The notes: generated from the letters alone by a model not told the origin. Shown: positions 16,860 to 26,188, counted from the first letter of the stretch. The stretch: 36,274 nucleotides of DNA from Verrucomicrobiota bacterium (GCA_038744685.1 JBCDMB010000028.1:1-36274); one strand, 5' to 3'. Numbers and translations are program-made.

Positions 16860-18092
16860 TTATTTAGCGAAAGTTTCCATCCAAGTGCATAAGGACTCTC
16901 GCACTTGAGAATTTCGAATTCGAACCCGAACTGAGTCGCAGTTTTCCCGGAATGTACGTCCTTCGAGAACAGTTCGTATCGTCTCCATGAATTTCACGCT
17001 ATTCAGCTGGCTGTAGCGAACCATCTTTCCAACCCCAAGCCGTTCTATCCGGATGCCGTTATCCGGTTGGTCATAAGATCGAGGCACGATAACCTGTGGA
17101 ACTCCTGCCTGAAGAGCGCGGGCAAGAGTTCCGATGCCGCCGTGATGCACCACTACCGAGCAGAGAGGAAAAAGGTCCTCGAATCGAGCCCGATCAATGT
17201 GGAAAACATGGTTGGGGAGATCTATTTCCGGTCGCTTTAAGCCAACCAGAAGACAACGTTGGTCCAGCTCCTTGCAGACCGCTACTGCACGACGATGAAA
17301 GGAATCGGTGTGAATATTGGCAGAGCCATGGGTGAACAGAACGGGCGGCTTTCCATCCTCAAGAAACCGGTTCAGAGATTCGGGGAGCGGTCGTCTCTCC
17401 ACCGTCTCGACAGGGAACCCAAACAACTTTAGCTGAGGGGGCCAATCTACTTCTTTCGGAGCAAACCACTCGGGAAAAAGTGCAGCTACTCCATCACATC
17501 CATTGATGGCTTCAGCATAGAAATCATCTATCGGACGAAGCCCACAGGACCGGCGAAACTCATTTAAACTCTTCTTACCCTCTCCCCAAATGCGCCAATC
17601 AACCAGCTTGTAAAGAAATTGCCTCAACCAGCGCGGACTTCGGCTTAACCATGCCAGCTCAGGGACAAAGACAGGAGTGTTTTCAAGCGAGCGGAAGACC
17701 ACCGGCTGTAGATGAACCGTAACGGACGGTATCTGCAATTTCTCGGCAACGGACCGAGCACTAACCGCTAGAGAGCCCGTGACCATAAGATCAGCACCCT
17801 CAGCGATCTCAAAAGTGGCGGTTCCCAACCGTTCCATGAGTTTCGCTACCTCCCCCATCAAGACCTCAGGACCCCGAAAGCGGTCCCAAAGCAAAGGATT
17901 TGATAGAAGCGAAGCGAACTCTTCCTCCGTTCCGAGAGGGTGCCATTCGAATCCCCGCTCCTCTGCAAGGAACGAATAAAAGGGTGTAAGCAAAAAGACT
18001 GGCTCGTGCCCCTTCCTTGCAAGCCCGTCTGCAATCCAAAAAAGGGGATCGACGTCTCCCTGCGATCCGAAAGGAACGCAGAGTATTTTCAC
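16860..18092 (-). CDS. GT1-family (UGT/MGT-like) glycosyltransferase
   Basis: A 410-residue GT-B glycosyltransferase. The N-terminal domain begins 'ILCVPFGSQGDVDPLFWIADGLARKGHEP', like macrolide and sterol glucosyltransferases. The C-terminal donor site reads 'VVHHGGIGTLARALQAGVPQVIVPRSYDQPDNGIR', with the HGG...G and D/Q residues that bind a UDP- or dTDP-sugar. The acceptor is probably a lipid or small hydrophobic molecule, but cannot be specified. It starts at a GTG overlapping the stop of the upstream lipoprotein gene by 4 bases (GTGA), so the two are translationally coupled. Confidence 0.85.
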   Translation of the reverse strand: MKILCVPFGSQGDVDPLFWIADGLARKGHEPVFLLTPFYSFLAEERGFEWHPLGTEEEFASLLSNPLLWDRFRGPEVLMGEVAKLMERLGTATFEIAEGADLMVTGSLAVSARSVAEKLQIPSVTVHLQPVVFRSLENTPVFVPELAWLSRSPRWLRQFLYKLVDWRIWGEGKKSLNEFRRSCGLRPIDDFYAEAINGCDGVAALFPEWFAPKEVDWPPQLKLFGFPVETVERRPLPESLNRFLEDGKPPVLFTHGSANIHTDSFHRRAVAVCKELDQRCLLVGLKRPEIDLPNHVFHIDRARFEDLFPLCSVVVHHGGIGTLARALQAGVPQVIVPRSYDQPDNGIRIERLGVGKMVRYSQLNSVKFMETIRTVLEGRTFRENCDSVRVRIRNSQVRESLCTWMETFAK

Positions 18093-18304
18093 TCGAACGA
18101 ACCCGAAATCGACTCTTTCATCGCTGCCTCTTCAGACGGGTTTAGCTGACCACCTTCCGCGAAATCGTCCACTGTGTCCTCCTGTATTGCGTCGAGACCA
18201 GAGGAAGTCCGGTCTTCCCTACTCTCATTCAAATTCTTCCGAAACCCCGCGCAACCCGAGAGGAGAGAAAGAGCCAAAGAACAAGCCAAAAGTATGCGAA
18301 CCAT
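18089..18304 (-). CDS. Very small lipoprotein coupled to the glycosyltransferase
   Basis: A 71-residue protein with a good lipoprotein signal ('LLACSLALSLLSGC', lipobox LSGC) followed by a short acidic, probably disordered mature region. The ATG at 18304 has AAAGG seven bases upstream; a TTG two codons earlier would be too close to that site. Its stop overlaps the glycosyltransferase start by 4 bases. No family recognised. It may anchor or regulate the glycosyltransferase, which is inference only. Confidence 0.65.
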   Translation of the reverse strand: MVRILLACSLALSLLSGCAGFRKNLNESREDRTSSGLDAIQEDTVDDFAEGGQLNPSEEAAMKESISGSFE

Positions 18305-18388
18305 CCTCAAACCTTTAATCGACGATCACCCAGCGCTTCAACGGGAAAGAGAAGCGTGGTATTAATTCGCTACTTAAATAGAAAATAC

Positions 18389-18465
18389 TCGGGATTCGAT
18401 ATCGGGATCGAAACCGGGTCCCGAGTGCTTTCGATCGCGATACCGATTTCGATTTCGATTTCGTA
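18389..18465. repeat. Dispersed imperfect-palindrome repeat, copy 2
   Basis: TCGATATCGGGATCGAAA (18396-18413) pairs with TTTCGATCGCGATACCGA (18429-18446) with two mismatches, and is followed by CGATTTCGATTTCGATTTCG. It aligns with the reverse complement of the element at 41-114. The stem has diverged between copies while self-complementarity is kept, which suggests selection for structure. Confidence 0.7.
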
Positions 18466-18584
18466 TAAGGCGCGGTTTAATAACGAAAATCATCATCTGA
18501 ATTTCTCAATGAAGCACCTACCCTCCCCAGCCTCTTCCTGTGGAAGCCTGGCGATTCATTTCAAAAACGACAGCGTGGTGTCAT

Positions 18585-18780
18585 TTTGACCCTAATCCGG
18601 TTAAACTTCCAACGTCGAGGCTTTGCGACTCGGCCAGTGAGGTCCAGCGTTCTGAGGATTGTCGATTTCACGGGCGATAATACCGGGTTGCCTACGAAGG
18701 CTGAATATAGCCACCGAATGTCCTCGGTTTGTCGGGATATACCAAACGGGTTCGTTGCCTTCCTTCCATTCTCTTTTTGA
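18585..18780. other. Gene-free spacer segment, possibly repeat-derived
   Basis: No credible gene. Short reading frames on both strands have no start context or domain. The segment directly abuts the palindromic element at 18781-18860 and its composition differs from flanking coding DNA, so it may belong to the same dispersed unit. Bases 18466-18584 likewise hold nothing I can name. Confidence 0.35.
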
Positions 18781-18860
18781 CCACGGATATCACGGATTAC
18801 GCGGATAGGATTTCTCTTCAGTTTTCTTTTCACATCCGTGCTCATCCGAGTAATCCGTGG
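18781..18860. repeat. CACGGATTA-type palindromic repeat
   Basis: The left arm 18781-18806 (CCACGGATATCACGGATTAC...) and right arm 18834-18860 (...CCGAGTAATCCGTGG) are inverted repeats of each other with a few mismatches, separated by a 27-base T-rich spacer. Short CACGGAT/ATCCGTG units recur within each arm. Elements of this CACGGAT form are dispersed in many bacterial genomes. It is centred about 140 bases upstream of the predicted sigma-54 start site. Confidence 0.7.
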
Positions 18861-18930
18861 TTCAAATTCTTCTTTCTCCCATATCAGGCCAGACGGTCGT
18901 ACCTTCTCTTACCGATAACTTTACGTGGTG

Positions 18931-18947
18931 CTGGCATATCAAATGCT
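18931..18947 (+). promoter_or_regulatory. Putative sigma-54 (RpoN) promoter of the guanidine/urea locus
   Basis: CTGGCATATCAAATGCT matches the -24/-12 pattern TGGCAC-N5-TTGCW with two mismatches and has GG and GC exactly 10 bases apart. The expected transcription start is about 18958, leaving a leader of roughly 48 bases before the ATG at 19006. A near-identical element precedes the gene at 31650-32321. Confidence 0.6.
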
Positions 18948-19005
18948 CATCGCGGGTGACCAAAGAGATCCATCTTTGCCCACAAATCGAAAACACAACC
19001 ACATC

Positions 19006-20016
19006 ATGATCAAGTCAGCCTCCCTTAACTCGCTCTACAAAATGTTCCGCGCAGGTATTTGCGCCTCTTTCCTTGTAGCTGCCAGCTTTCTCACCGCGAA
19101 AGAGCCGCTAAAGATTGGTTATAGTGATTGGCCGGGGTGGGTCGCGTGGCAGATCGGAATTGACAAAGGTTGGTTTGAGGAGGCTGGCGTCGACGTAGAA
19201 TTTCTTTGGATGGATTACGTGGCCTCTATGGATGCCTATGTAGCGGGTAACATTGATGCCGTTTGCATGACCAATGGGGATGCCCTTGTCACGGGAGGCA
19301 CTGGAAAGCCATCCGTCGGTATTATCATCAACGACTACTCAAACGGAAATGACATGATTGTTGCTGCACCGGGTATCGAGACTCTCGAAGACCTGAAAGG
19401 CAAAAAAATTGGAATCGAAGAAGGCTTCGTCGTTCACCTCCTTCTTCTCAAGGGAGCTGAACTCGCCGGGATTGATGCAGCGGAGTTTGAAATCGTTAAT
19501 GTGCCAACCAATGAAACGCCTCAAGTGCTCGCTTCCGGGGCTGTCGATGCCATTGGTGCATGGCAACCGAATTCAGGTCAGGCACTGAAGACTGTTCCTG
19601 GTTCGAGCCCTGTTCTTACCTCTGCAGATGCTCCAGGAATCATTTATGATCTGCTCTTTGTTGATCCAGAAAGCCTGGAGACTCGCCGCGATGATTGGGC
19701 GAAAGTTGTGTCTGTGTGGTATCAAATCGCCGACTACCTGAAGGACGAAGACAACATCGATGAGGCACTCGAGATTCTCTCTAAGCGTGTGCAGCTCACC
19801 CCCGAAGAGTACGAGCCCTTTTTCGAAGGCACCTACATTCTCAGTCTCGATGAAGCCCTTGAGGTTTGGAAAGACGGTGACGGACTTGGTTCGGTCTATG
19901 GGTCCACCGAAATCTCCGACAAATTCAATGTAGAGCAAGGTGTCTATGAGGAACCCCTCGAGACCGACAAATACCTCGACCCGAGCCTTACTCTCGAATA
20001 CGCGGCTTCCAAATAG
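19006..20016 (+). CDS. ABC transporter substrate-binding protein, NitT/TauT type (probable guanidine/guanidino-compound uptake)
   Basis: A 336-residue periplasmic binding protein with an N-terminal signal ('[18 protein letters not shown]'). The mature part begins '[23 protein letters not shown]', characteristic of the NMT1/SsuA/NrtA-like fold, followed by '[15 protein letters not shown]' and '[14 protein letters not shown]'. The ATG at 19006 is preferred to an upstream in-frame GTG at 18925 because that start lies upstream of the predicted promoter and buries the signal peptide. The locus content points to guanidine, urea or a related compound as ligand; related NitT/TauT-type transporters accompany guanidine riboswitch-controlled carboxylase operons in other bacteria. 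Confidence 0.88.
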   Translation: MIKSASLNSLYKMFRAGICASFLVAASFLTAKEPLKIGYSDWPGWVAWQIGIDKGWFEEAGVDVEFLWMDYVASMDAYVAGNIDAVCMTNGDALVTGGTGKPSVGIIINDYSNGNDMIVAAPGIETLEDLKGKKIGIEEGFVVHLLLLKGAELAGIDAAEFEIVNVPTNETPQVLASGAVDAIGAWQPNSGQALKTVPGSSPVLTSADAPGIIYDLLFVDPESLETRRDDWAKVVSVWYQIADYLKDEDNIDEALEILSKRVQLTPEEYEPFFEGTYILSLDEALEVWKDGDGLGSVYGSTEISDKFNVEQGVYEEPLETDKYLDPSLTLEYAASK

Positions 20017-20054
20017 TTAGAAACTCGCTTTTCAAACCTTTGTGTTTGCTTGCT

Positions 20055-20086
20055 GAAGGCGGACCATTCTCAGTTGGTTCGCCTTC
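20055..20086 (+). terminator. Intercistronic hairpin after the binding-protein gene
   Basis: GAAGGCGGACCA (20055-20066) pairs with TGGTTCGCCTTC (20075-20086), 12 base pairs including one G-T, with an 8-base loop and a short GTTTTA tail. The weak tail suggests partial termination or 3'-end protection, which would make the binding protein more abundant than the membrane components. Confidence 0.65.
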
Positions 20087-20142
20087 GTTTTATGCAGAAT
20101 CGAGGACGTCGTACAAGAGAATCCGAGTAACCCAACGGCACC

Positions 20143-21528
20143 ATGAAGAAAAATAGGCCGAAGGTGAAAAAGCACCCATGGTTTGCGGTTCGCAAGGATT
20201 TAGAAGGTAGACGGCGCCTTTTCCTGACCATCTGTTCGTTTCTGTTGCCATTAGCGATCTGGTGTTTTGTCAGCTACACTCCCTTTTTCTGGCACCCTGA
20301 TATCAAGCTTCAGATTTCGGCTGATCGTTCGAACGTCACTACCGTCTATACAGCGGGAAATCACATAACGAGAACGGCAGATGAACCGGGAGGGTTCGAC
20401 TTCAGTGTATTTCAGCAGCAGATCCGGGACGAAAATGCGGCTCTGCGGGAAAAACTCGATGCAGGCGAAGAAGTAAGAGGTTCGCGACGGAACAATATAA
20501 AATTGCTGAGGCACATAGCGCCTGTCGGAGTAGCGAATGGTTGGATCGATCGGGATCAAACGACTGACGATGCGGAGATTTATGCAATCTGGAGGGGCCT
20601 CGCACTCGGAGAGTTGAATCCGAGAAGGGTGCAGATTTCCGATGAAAATCTTGAGGTGATCAAGAGTAACTGGGCAATCCTCGGTAGCCACTCCGAGACT
20701 TTTGATTCCAAGGAAATACCGTCTCAACCATTGCTGAAACTTGTTCCTCAGGGGGTTCCAGCTAACCCGGACTACTTGCCTGCCCCACACGAAGTTGTCT
20801 TGAAAGGGTTTGAGGATTTTACGTTCGTTTCCGAAGGAGATACTCCCTCAATGTTTGAACGTTACCTGCACTCACTGAAGGTCGTCTTTTTAGGGTTTCT
20901 GATGGCCGCTCTGATCGGTGTTCCCCTAGGAGTTCTCTGCGGAACTTTCGATCTCTTTTCAAGACTCTGCGAGCCGTTCGTGGACTTTTTCCGCTACATG
21001 CCGGCACCCGCCTTTAGCACTCTTTTGGTGGTCATTTTTGGAGCCCATGACGCTCCAAAGGTGGCCTTGGTTTTTGTTGGCACCTTCTTTCAGCTCGTGC
21101 TCGTTGTTTCCAACACTACGCGTCAGCTAGATGGCGCCCTTCTCGAAGCCGCGCAGACGCTCGGGGCAAAGAGTCTTACGCTTATCCGAAGAGTAATTAT
21201 TCCCGGCATTACTCCCAACCTTTACAACGACTTGCGCATCTTGCTTGGCTGGGCGTGGACTTGGCTCGTGATTGCAGAATTGATTGGAGTGAAGAGCGGG
21301 TTGACTGAGTTTCTCGAAACCCAGGGGCGCTTTCGAAACTTTGATAGCGTATTCCCGATCATCATCTTAATCGGAGTTACAGGATTCGTGACAGACCAAA
21401 TTCTCGCATCGCTTCGGAAGTATTTCTTCCCTTGGACGCCGGAAGCCGCGGAGAAACGGCACGGGTTCATAGGACGTTTTGTAATTTGGCTCATCAACCG
21501 GAACACTTACAGAAAACCGGCGAGTTAG
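20143..21528 (+). CDS. ABC transporter permease with large N-terminal periplasmic insertion
   Basis: A 461-residue BPD_transp_1 permease. A first membrane helix (about 25-45) is followed by about 190 soluble residues that do not resemble the core permease. The usual core starts near residue 240 ('[23 protein letters not shown]') and includes the EAA loop '[24 protein letters not shown]', which docks on the ATPase, and '[14 protein letters not shown]'. SsuC/TauC-type permeases are about 250-280 residues, so the protein is nearly twice the normal length, with the insertion between TM1 and the 'LPAPHEVV' linker. It lies 126 bases after the binding protein and 11 before the ATPase. Confidence 0.88.
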   Translation: MKKNRPKVKKHPWFAVRKDLEGRRRLFLTICSFLLPLAIWCFVSYTPFFWHPDIKLQISADRSNVTTVYTAGNHITRTADEPGGFDFSVFQQQIRDENAALREKLDAGEEVRGSRRNNIKLLRHIAPVGVANGWIDRDQTTDDAEIYAIWRGLALGELNPRRVQISDENLEVIKSNWAILGSHSETFDSKEIPSQPLLKLVPQGVPANPDYLPAPHEVVLKGFEDFTFVSEGDTPSMFERYLHSLKVVFLGFLMAALIGVPLGVLCGTFDLFSRLCEPFVDFFRYMPAPAFSTLLVVIFGAHDAPKVALVFVGTFFQLVLVVSNTTRQLDGALLEAAQTLGAKSLTLIRRVIIPGITPNLYNDLRILLGWAWTWLVIAELIGVKSGLTEFLETQGRFRNFDSVFPIIILIGVTGFVTDQILASLRKYFFPWTPEAAEKRHGFIGRFVIWLINRNTYRKPAS

Positions 21529-21539
21529 AAGGCAGGAAG

Positions 21540-22439
21540 ATGAGCGAGATTGTTAAACTCCCAAGCTACAAAGATCAGAGCGAATCCGTTCGTGCGCGAT
21601 TCGCTGAGCTCTACCAGCGTCCGATTAAACTCGATGTCCAAAAACTGAGTAAGACCTTCTCCACGCCAAAGGGTGATCTAACGGTATTGCATGATCTCGA
21701 TTTCAATATCCACCGTCGGGAGTTTGTTTCGGTTATCGGACCGTCAGGGTGCGGTAAATCGACTTTGATTCGGGTCCTTGCAGGGCTCGAGACAATAACA
21801 GACGGGGAATTTCTTCTCGATGGCCAAGAGATGATCGGGCCAGGCGCCGACCGCGGCATGGTCTTTCAGGGCTACACGTTGTTTCCTTGGTTGTCCGTCA
21901 AGAAAAACGTCATGTTCGGTCTCGAGGTAAACGGCATGTCGGGACCAACCGTCGAACAAGAGGCTATGCAATGGATCGAAATGGTGGGACTAGCGAATTC
22001 TGCAGATAAGTATCCGAGACAATTATCAGGCGGAATGAAGCAACGGGTCGCAATTGCCCGGGCTCTAGCGAATCAACCTCAGATTCTCTTTATGGACGAA
22101 CCTTTCGGAGCTTTGGATCCTCACACGCGTTGTCAGATGCAGTCCCATCTATTGAAGATCTGGCGAAACGTAGATGTTACCATCATGTTTGTGACACACG
22201 ACTTGGAGGAAGCGATCTACCTCTCCGACCGGATCTTGGTCCTGAAAGCCAATCCGGGCGAGATCGAGGAGTTCATCGAAGTACCAGTGCCGCGTCCACG
22301 CGAGCCGGATTGTTTGTTGAGCCCAGAGTTTTTGGCGACAAAGCAACGCCTTGAGGAGCTCATCCATCCAAAGGCTCATGAACCGGAGGAAGAGCTGCCC
22401 GTTATTCGAATGACTCTCAAGAGCGACGATGTTGAATAG
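21540..22439 (+). CDS. ABC transporter ATP-binding protein, NitT/TauT type
   Basis: A 299-residue ATPase powering the transporter. Walker A is 'GPSGCGKST', the Q-loop is in '[14 protein letters not shown]', the signature is '[15 protein letters not shown]', Walker B is '[12 protein letters not shown]' and the H-loop is in '[11 protein letters not shown]'. It has about 45 N-terminal and 50 C-terminal residues beyond the compact SsuB core. The ATG at 21540 is chosen because AGGAAG lies just upstream; a longer frame from 21432 is inside the permease gene. Two bases separate it from the creatininase-like gene. Confidence 0.93.
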   Translation: MSEIVKLPSYKDQSESVRARFAELYQRPIKLDVQKLSKTFSTPKGDLTVLHDLDFNIHRREFVSVIGPSGCGKSTLIRVLAGLETITDGEFLLDGQEMIGPGADRGMVFQGYTLFPWLSVKKNVMFGLEVNGMSGPTVEQEAMQWIEMVGLANSADKYPRQLSGGMKQRVAIARALANQPQILFMDEPFGALDPHTRCQMQSHLLKIWRNVDVTIMFVTHDLEEAIYLSDRILVLKANPGEIEEFIEVPVPRPREPDCLLSPEFLATKQRLEELIHPKAHEPEEELPVIRMTLKSDDVE

Positions 22440-22441
22440 GG

Positions 22442-23218
22442 ATGCAGGATGCCACCTACAGTCCGTGGTCGGCTATGACGTGGCCGGAAATCCTCGAACG
22501 AATTGACGGTGGCTGTGATGGGGTAATTCTCCCTCTCGGCGCAACCGAGCAACACGGCCCTCATTTGGGAACCGGCATGGACAGTGTCCTTTCCGAAGAG
22601 GTGTGCCGGGCTGCGGGTAAGGCAACTGGTGTTCCGGTCCTACCGACGTTGCCTTACGGCTGCTCAATTGGCCATTCCCACCGATGGCCGGGGACAATCG
22701 CCCTCAGCCCCACGACAATGATCGCGGTGCTCTGTGATATGGGCGACTGGCTGTATAAATCAGGTATCCGCCGCTGTTTTCTGGTGAATGGTCACGTCGG
22801 TAATCAATCAGCGATTGGATGCGCCTTAGATACCCTGCGCTGTCGATATGACGATATGATGGTTTCAAATATAAACACTGGGAACATAACCCCGGCAATC
22901 GAAGCAACTTTCTCAGCAGACGCAGATGACTGGCACGGAAACGCAGCCGAGACGAGTCTGATGATGGCACTGTCTCCGAAAATGGTCCGAATGAATGAAC
23001 TTACGAGCGCCGACGACCCAGACCGAACGGGCGAATGCGTTTTCTTTCATCCGGTAAATCGCACCAGCACAAACGGAGTAACCGGACGGCCCAGTGAGTC
23101 TTCAGAAATAGCAGGTAAACAGCTTTTTCAAGAGCTGGTTTCCGCACTCAGTAAGCTTGTCGAAAAAGGTCTTAAAGAAAAACCTCCTCTCGATGCCTCC
23201 TACGATGAGCGCGTTTAA
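22442..23218 (+). CDS. Creatininase-superfamily metallohydrolase
   Basis: A 258-residue member of the creatininase/MftE/ArfB superfamily, which hydrolyses cyclic amides and related C-N bonds with a dinuclear metal site. Visible metal-site motifs are '[18 protein letters not shown]' (Glu36, His38, Asp47), 'VNGHVGN' (His118) and 'WHGNAAETS' (His165, Glu170). In true creatininases the residue two after the motif His is Glu (Glu122 in the Pseudomonas enzyme); here it is Gly, as in other superfamily branches. So creatinine may not be the substrate. Its position inside a guanidine/urea operon suggests it releases or opens a guanidino or ureido compound. It has only 2 bases to the ATPase gene and 12 to glnT. 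Confidence 0.85.
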   Translation: MQDATYSPWSAMTWPEILERIDGGCDGVILPLGATEQHGPHLGTGMDSVLSEEVCRAAGKATGVPVLPTLPYGCSIGHSHRWPGTIALSPTTMIAVLCDMGDWLYKSGIRRCFLVNGHVGNQSAIGCALDTLRCRYDDMMVSNINTGNITPAIEATFSADADDWHGNAAETSLMMALSPKMVRMNELTSADDPDRTGECVFFHPVNRTSTNGVTGRPSESSEIAGKQLFQELVSALSKLVEKGLKEKPPLDASYDERV

Positions 23219-23230
23219 CTGAATTTTGAA

Positions 23231-24649
23231 ATGACAGAATTCTACGATAAGTATAAGACCGCCGCTGGAAATCTATACTCCAAGGAAAAGTGGACTGACG
23301 CTCAAATAGCCGCGATTCAGGACGATTTAGAGAAGGCCGGCGTCAAGTATTGCGTCGGTAACTACGTCGACATCCACGGAGTTCCTAAGGGCAAGGTTGT
23401 GCCTCTTAGTCATTTCTCTGAATTCGCTCGCGGATCAGAGCTCTACACAGGTTATGCACTCGACGGTCTCGGCCAGAGTCCCAATGACGATGAAATCGCC
23501 TCCAACCCGGATTTGGGCCTGATCATACCGCTCCCATGGAACCCCGAGGTTGCCTGGATTCCGGCGGACAACACATTGCATGGTGAACCTTACGAAGTGA
23601 ACACCCGTGTCTTGCTGCAAAAGGTGCTCAAAGAGGCTGAGGCTATGGGTTTCGGGATGAATCTCGGTATAGAGTGCGAGGTCTTCGTCCTTCACCACAA
23701 CGATGATGGATCGCTCGAAATTCCAAATCGCGACGACGATCTGGAGAAGAGCTGCTACGACTTCAAGCGGTTTATGGATCGCTACGGTTGGCTGGATAAG
23801 ATGGCCACAACCATCGATAGCCTTGGATGGGAACTCTATTCGTTCGATCACGAAGACGCGAACTCTCAGTTCGAGTTTGATTTTAAATATTCCGACGTTC
23901 TCACCATGTGTGATCGCTTCGTTTTCTTCCGTTACATGGCGAAGCACTACGCCTCTGAAGAAGGACTCATCGCGACTTTCATGCCTAAGCCATTTGCAGA
24001 TAAGACGGGCTGCGGCGCGCATTTCAACATGTCTCTTTTCGACAAAGACACGGGGGAGAACCTCTTTGCGTGCAACAGAGCTGACGACCCGCGGGCGCTC
24101 GGGCTTAGTGAGCTTGGTTATCAGTTTTGCGCCGGCATCCTCAAGCACGGTCCAGCCCTTTGTGCAACATTCGCGCCAACGGTAAATAGCTACAAACGCC
24201 TCGTCAGGCGTGGCCTCATGAGCTACTACTCATGGGCCCCTGTGTTCAACTCCTACGGTAGTAATAATCGGACGAACTCTCTCCGCATTCCAATGGCTGG
24301 GGGCCGCATCGAGTCGCGGAACGCCGATGCATCCTGCAACCCCTATCTCGCTGCCGCACTTGCACTCGCCGCCGGACTCGAAGGAATCAGAGAGAAACTC
24401 GATCCAGGCGATCCTCAGGAAGATAATCTCTATGAACTCACTCCCGATCAACTCTCTGGCCGTGGAATCTCAGAACTCCCTAGTTCTTTGGATGAAGCTG
24501 TCAAAGCGTTCTCGGCTGACTCTTTCGTTGAGAAGGTCCTGGGTGATGAGTTGCGGAATGAATTCATCACCTACAAGTCCGAAGAATGGCGCCAATACCA
24601 TCAACGGATTAGCCAATGGGAGGTTGATCAATACGCTCGGCTTTTCTAA
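23231..24649 (+). CDS. glnT: Glutamine synthetase, type III (GlnT)-like
   Basis: A 472-residue glutamine synthetase homologue, ATP-dependent amidation of glutamate with ammonia. The beta-grasp N domain includes '[15 protein letters not shown]'; the catalytic domain shows 'GIECEVFVL' (metal-binding Glu pair), '[13 protein letters not shown]', '[21 protein letters not shown]', '[10 protein letters not shown]' (ATP site) and '[24 protein letters not shown]'. These match the glnT/TIGR03105 type found near urea-carboxylase and methylamine loci. A Tyr equivalent to the GlnA adenylylation position remains in 'NLYELTPDQ', but whether it is modified is unknown. Some relatives ligate amines other than ammonia to glutamate. 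It probably captures the ammonia released downstream. Confidence 0.9.
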   Translation: MTEFYDKYKTAAGNLYSKEKWTDAQIAAIQDDLEKAGVKYCVGNYVDIHGVPKGKVVPLSHFSEFARGSELYTGYALDGLGQSPNDDEIASNPDLGLIIPLPWNPEVAWIPADNTLHGEPYEVNTRVLLQKVLKEAEAMGFGMNLGIECEVFVLHHNDDGSLEIPNRDDDLEKSCYDFKRFMDRYGWLDKMATTIDSLGWELYSFDHEDANSQFEFDFKYSDVLTMCDRFVFFRYMAKHYASEEGLIATFMPKPFADKTGCGAHFNMSLFDKDTGENLFACNRADDPRALGLSELGYQFCAGILKHGPALCATFAPTVNSYKRLVRRGLMSYYSWAPVFNSYGSNNRTNSLRIPMAGGRIESRNADASCNPYLAAALALAAGLEGIREKLDPGDPQEDNLYELTPDQLSGRGISELPSSLDEAVKAFSADSFVEKVLGDELRNEFITYKSEEWRQYHQRISQWEVDQYARLF

Positions 24650-24678
24650 AGCTAGTTTTTTGAACTAGTATTCCGTCT

Positions 24679-25431
24679 ATGAGTGAAAATACACCTGCTC
24701 CGCCTCTTGGCTCGAGCGAGCAAATCTACGAAACCACACTCCGTGGTGCGACCATGTGGTCAAAGGTCATCGGACGTGGCAAGACGCTTCGAATGACCGA
24801 CCTGGAGGGTAAGGCGAATGTCGGAATGCTTCTCTACAACGCGTTCGAAAAGCACGAGCGCTACAACATGCCGGACACCCTGAAGGGCCAGCACATCTTC
24901 TACCTTTCAGCACCCTACTGTCTGCATTCGGACATGGGGCGGTTATTTTGCTCGATCACAGGCGATACTCGTGGATGGCATGATGCGGTCTGCGGATGCT
25001 CCGACGCCGCGTCGGTAGAAGAGAAGTATGGCACTAAGACCTTTCAGGAGGCGCGAAATAGTTTCTACCGGGATGCGCAGAACTCTTTTCTAATCGAGTT
25101 GGCGAAATGGGGCTTGGGCAAACGGGATCTGATGCCGAACATCAATTGGTTCAGCAAAGTGGTGACTGATGACAACGGGAAATTGAGTTTTGTCGAGGGA
25201 GAGTCCACTCCCGGCGATACGGTAGACCTTCGCTTCGAAATGGACACTCTCGTCGTCCTCAATACCTGCCAACACCCGTTCGATCCAAATCCAACTTACG
25301 ACCCAGGCAAAGTTAAGCTTGAGGTATTCAAAAGCACTCCGGCAGCCGAGAACGATCCGTGCCTGAACTCACGACCCGAAAACCAGCGTGCGTTCAACAA
25401 CACAGAGGAATACAACGCCCTTCGATTTTAA
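24679..25431 (+). CDS. Carboxyguanidine deiminase subunit (DUF1989, urea carboxylase-associated protein 2 type)
   Basis: A 250-residue DUF1989 protein of the kind long annotated as urea carboxylase-associated protein and since shown in other bacteria to form, with its paralogue, the carboxyguanidine deiminase CgdAB, which converts carboxyguanidine to allophanate plus ammonia. It shares with its neighbour the '[16 protein letters not shown]' and '[15 protein letters not shown]' segments. The putative metal cluster reads Arg98-His101-Cys105/Cys107, whereas the neighbour has Cys95-His98-Cys105. The subunits are therefore not equivalent. Which one is CgdA or CgdB cannot be settled by eye. 18 bases separate them. 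Confidence 0.87.
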   Translation: MSENTPAPPLGSSEQIYETTLRGATMWSKVIGRGKTLRMTDLEGKANVGMLLYNAFEKHERYNMPDTLKGQHIFYLSAPYCLHSDMGRLFCSITGDTRGWHDAVCGCSDAASVEEKYGTKTFQEARNSFYRDAQNSFLIELAKWGLGKRDLMPNINWFSKVVTDDNGKLSFVEGESTPGDTVDLRFEMDTLVVLNTCQHPFDPNPTYDPGKVKLEVFKSTPAAENDPCLNSRPENQRAFNNTEEYNALRF

Positions 25432-25449
25432 CTTCCCAACCCTTTTCCC

Positions 25450-26085
25450 ATGTTGACCGAAAGCACACTCAAACCCGAAGACGCGGTGTATCGCAAAACC
25501 GTTTTGGCAGGCGACTATTGGATCCACAAAATCAAGAAAGGTCAGACGTTCCGTATTGTTGACCTGGAAGGTAATCAAGCGGCCGACACCTTGTTCTATG
25601 ATGCTGAAGATCCGGAAAATCGCTACAGTGCGTCCGATACCGTCCGCCGACAAGGTTCCCTCTACCTGACAACGGGTTCGGAGCTGATCTCGTCAGAAGG
25701 AGACCTTCTGATGAGAATCACTGCCGATACCTGCGGTCGCCATGACACCCTTGGCGGAGCGTGTTCACGTGAGAGCAATACAATGAGGTATTCTCCCAAA
25801 ACGGAGTTCATGCACGCCTGCCGCGACAGCTTCATCCGGGGCTTGCAGGATTGGGGGCCGGATCTGACAACCCGTGATCTTCCTTGCAACATCAACTTCT
25901 TCATGAACGTGCCAGTCACGCCGGAAGGAAAACTCACGTTCGAAGACGGGATCTCTTCCGCTGGTCTCTATGTAGAAATGATCGCCGAGCGAAATGTGAT
26001 GTGTCTCATCTCCAACTGCCCCCAATTGAATAATCCTTGCAACGCGTACAACCCTACTCCTATTGAGACGATCATCTGGGATTAG
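25450..26085 (+). CDS. Carboxyguanidine deiminase subunit (DUF1989, urea carboxylase-associated protein 1 type)
   Basis: A 211-residue DUF1989 protein, paralogous to the preceding gene. It contains '[17 protein letters not shown]' and the conserved cluster '[16 protein letters not shown]' (Cys95, His98, Cys105), likely the metal-binding catalytic site. Cytoplasmic, no signal peptide. It is expected to pair with the 250-residue protein to deiminate carboxyguanidine, the product of the carboxylase encoded next. A 103-base gap with no clear promoter or terminator separates it from the carboxylase gene. Confidence 0.88.
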   Translation: MLTESTLKPEDAVYRKTVLAGDYWIHKIKKGQTFRIVDLEGNQAADTLFYDAEDPENRYSASDTVRRQGSLYLTTGSELISSEGDLLMRITADTCGRHDTLGGACSRESNTMRYSPKTEFMHACRDSFIRGLQDWGPDLTTRDLPCNINFFMNVPVTPEGKLTFEDGISSAGLYVEMIAERNVMCLISNCPQLNNPCNAYNPTPIETIIWD

Positions 26086-26188
26086 AAAGTACCTCGTGCC
26101 AAAAACGAGTCTTAAGCATCTGTGAAGATCCACGTTTTCCTCAGTTGGACAGCCCATCTCGTTCTCTGTCTCTAAATTTCTCGCAATC

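Noticed and set aside
18356-18845. Short reading frames 18356-18589 (+) and 18561-18845 (-) as genes
   Set aside because: They run through the GATTTCGA repeat or the CACGGATTA palindrome, have no ribosome-binding site or domain, and read as translated repeat sequence.
18925-19005. N-terminal extension of the binding protein from the GTG at 18925
   Set aside because: It would lie over the predicted sigma-54 promoter and place 27 residues before the signal peptide.
23435-24148. A 237-residue minus-strand frame opposite glnT
   Set aside because: Antisense shadow of a well-supported glutamine synthetase; no protein-like motifs.
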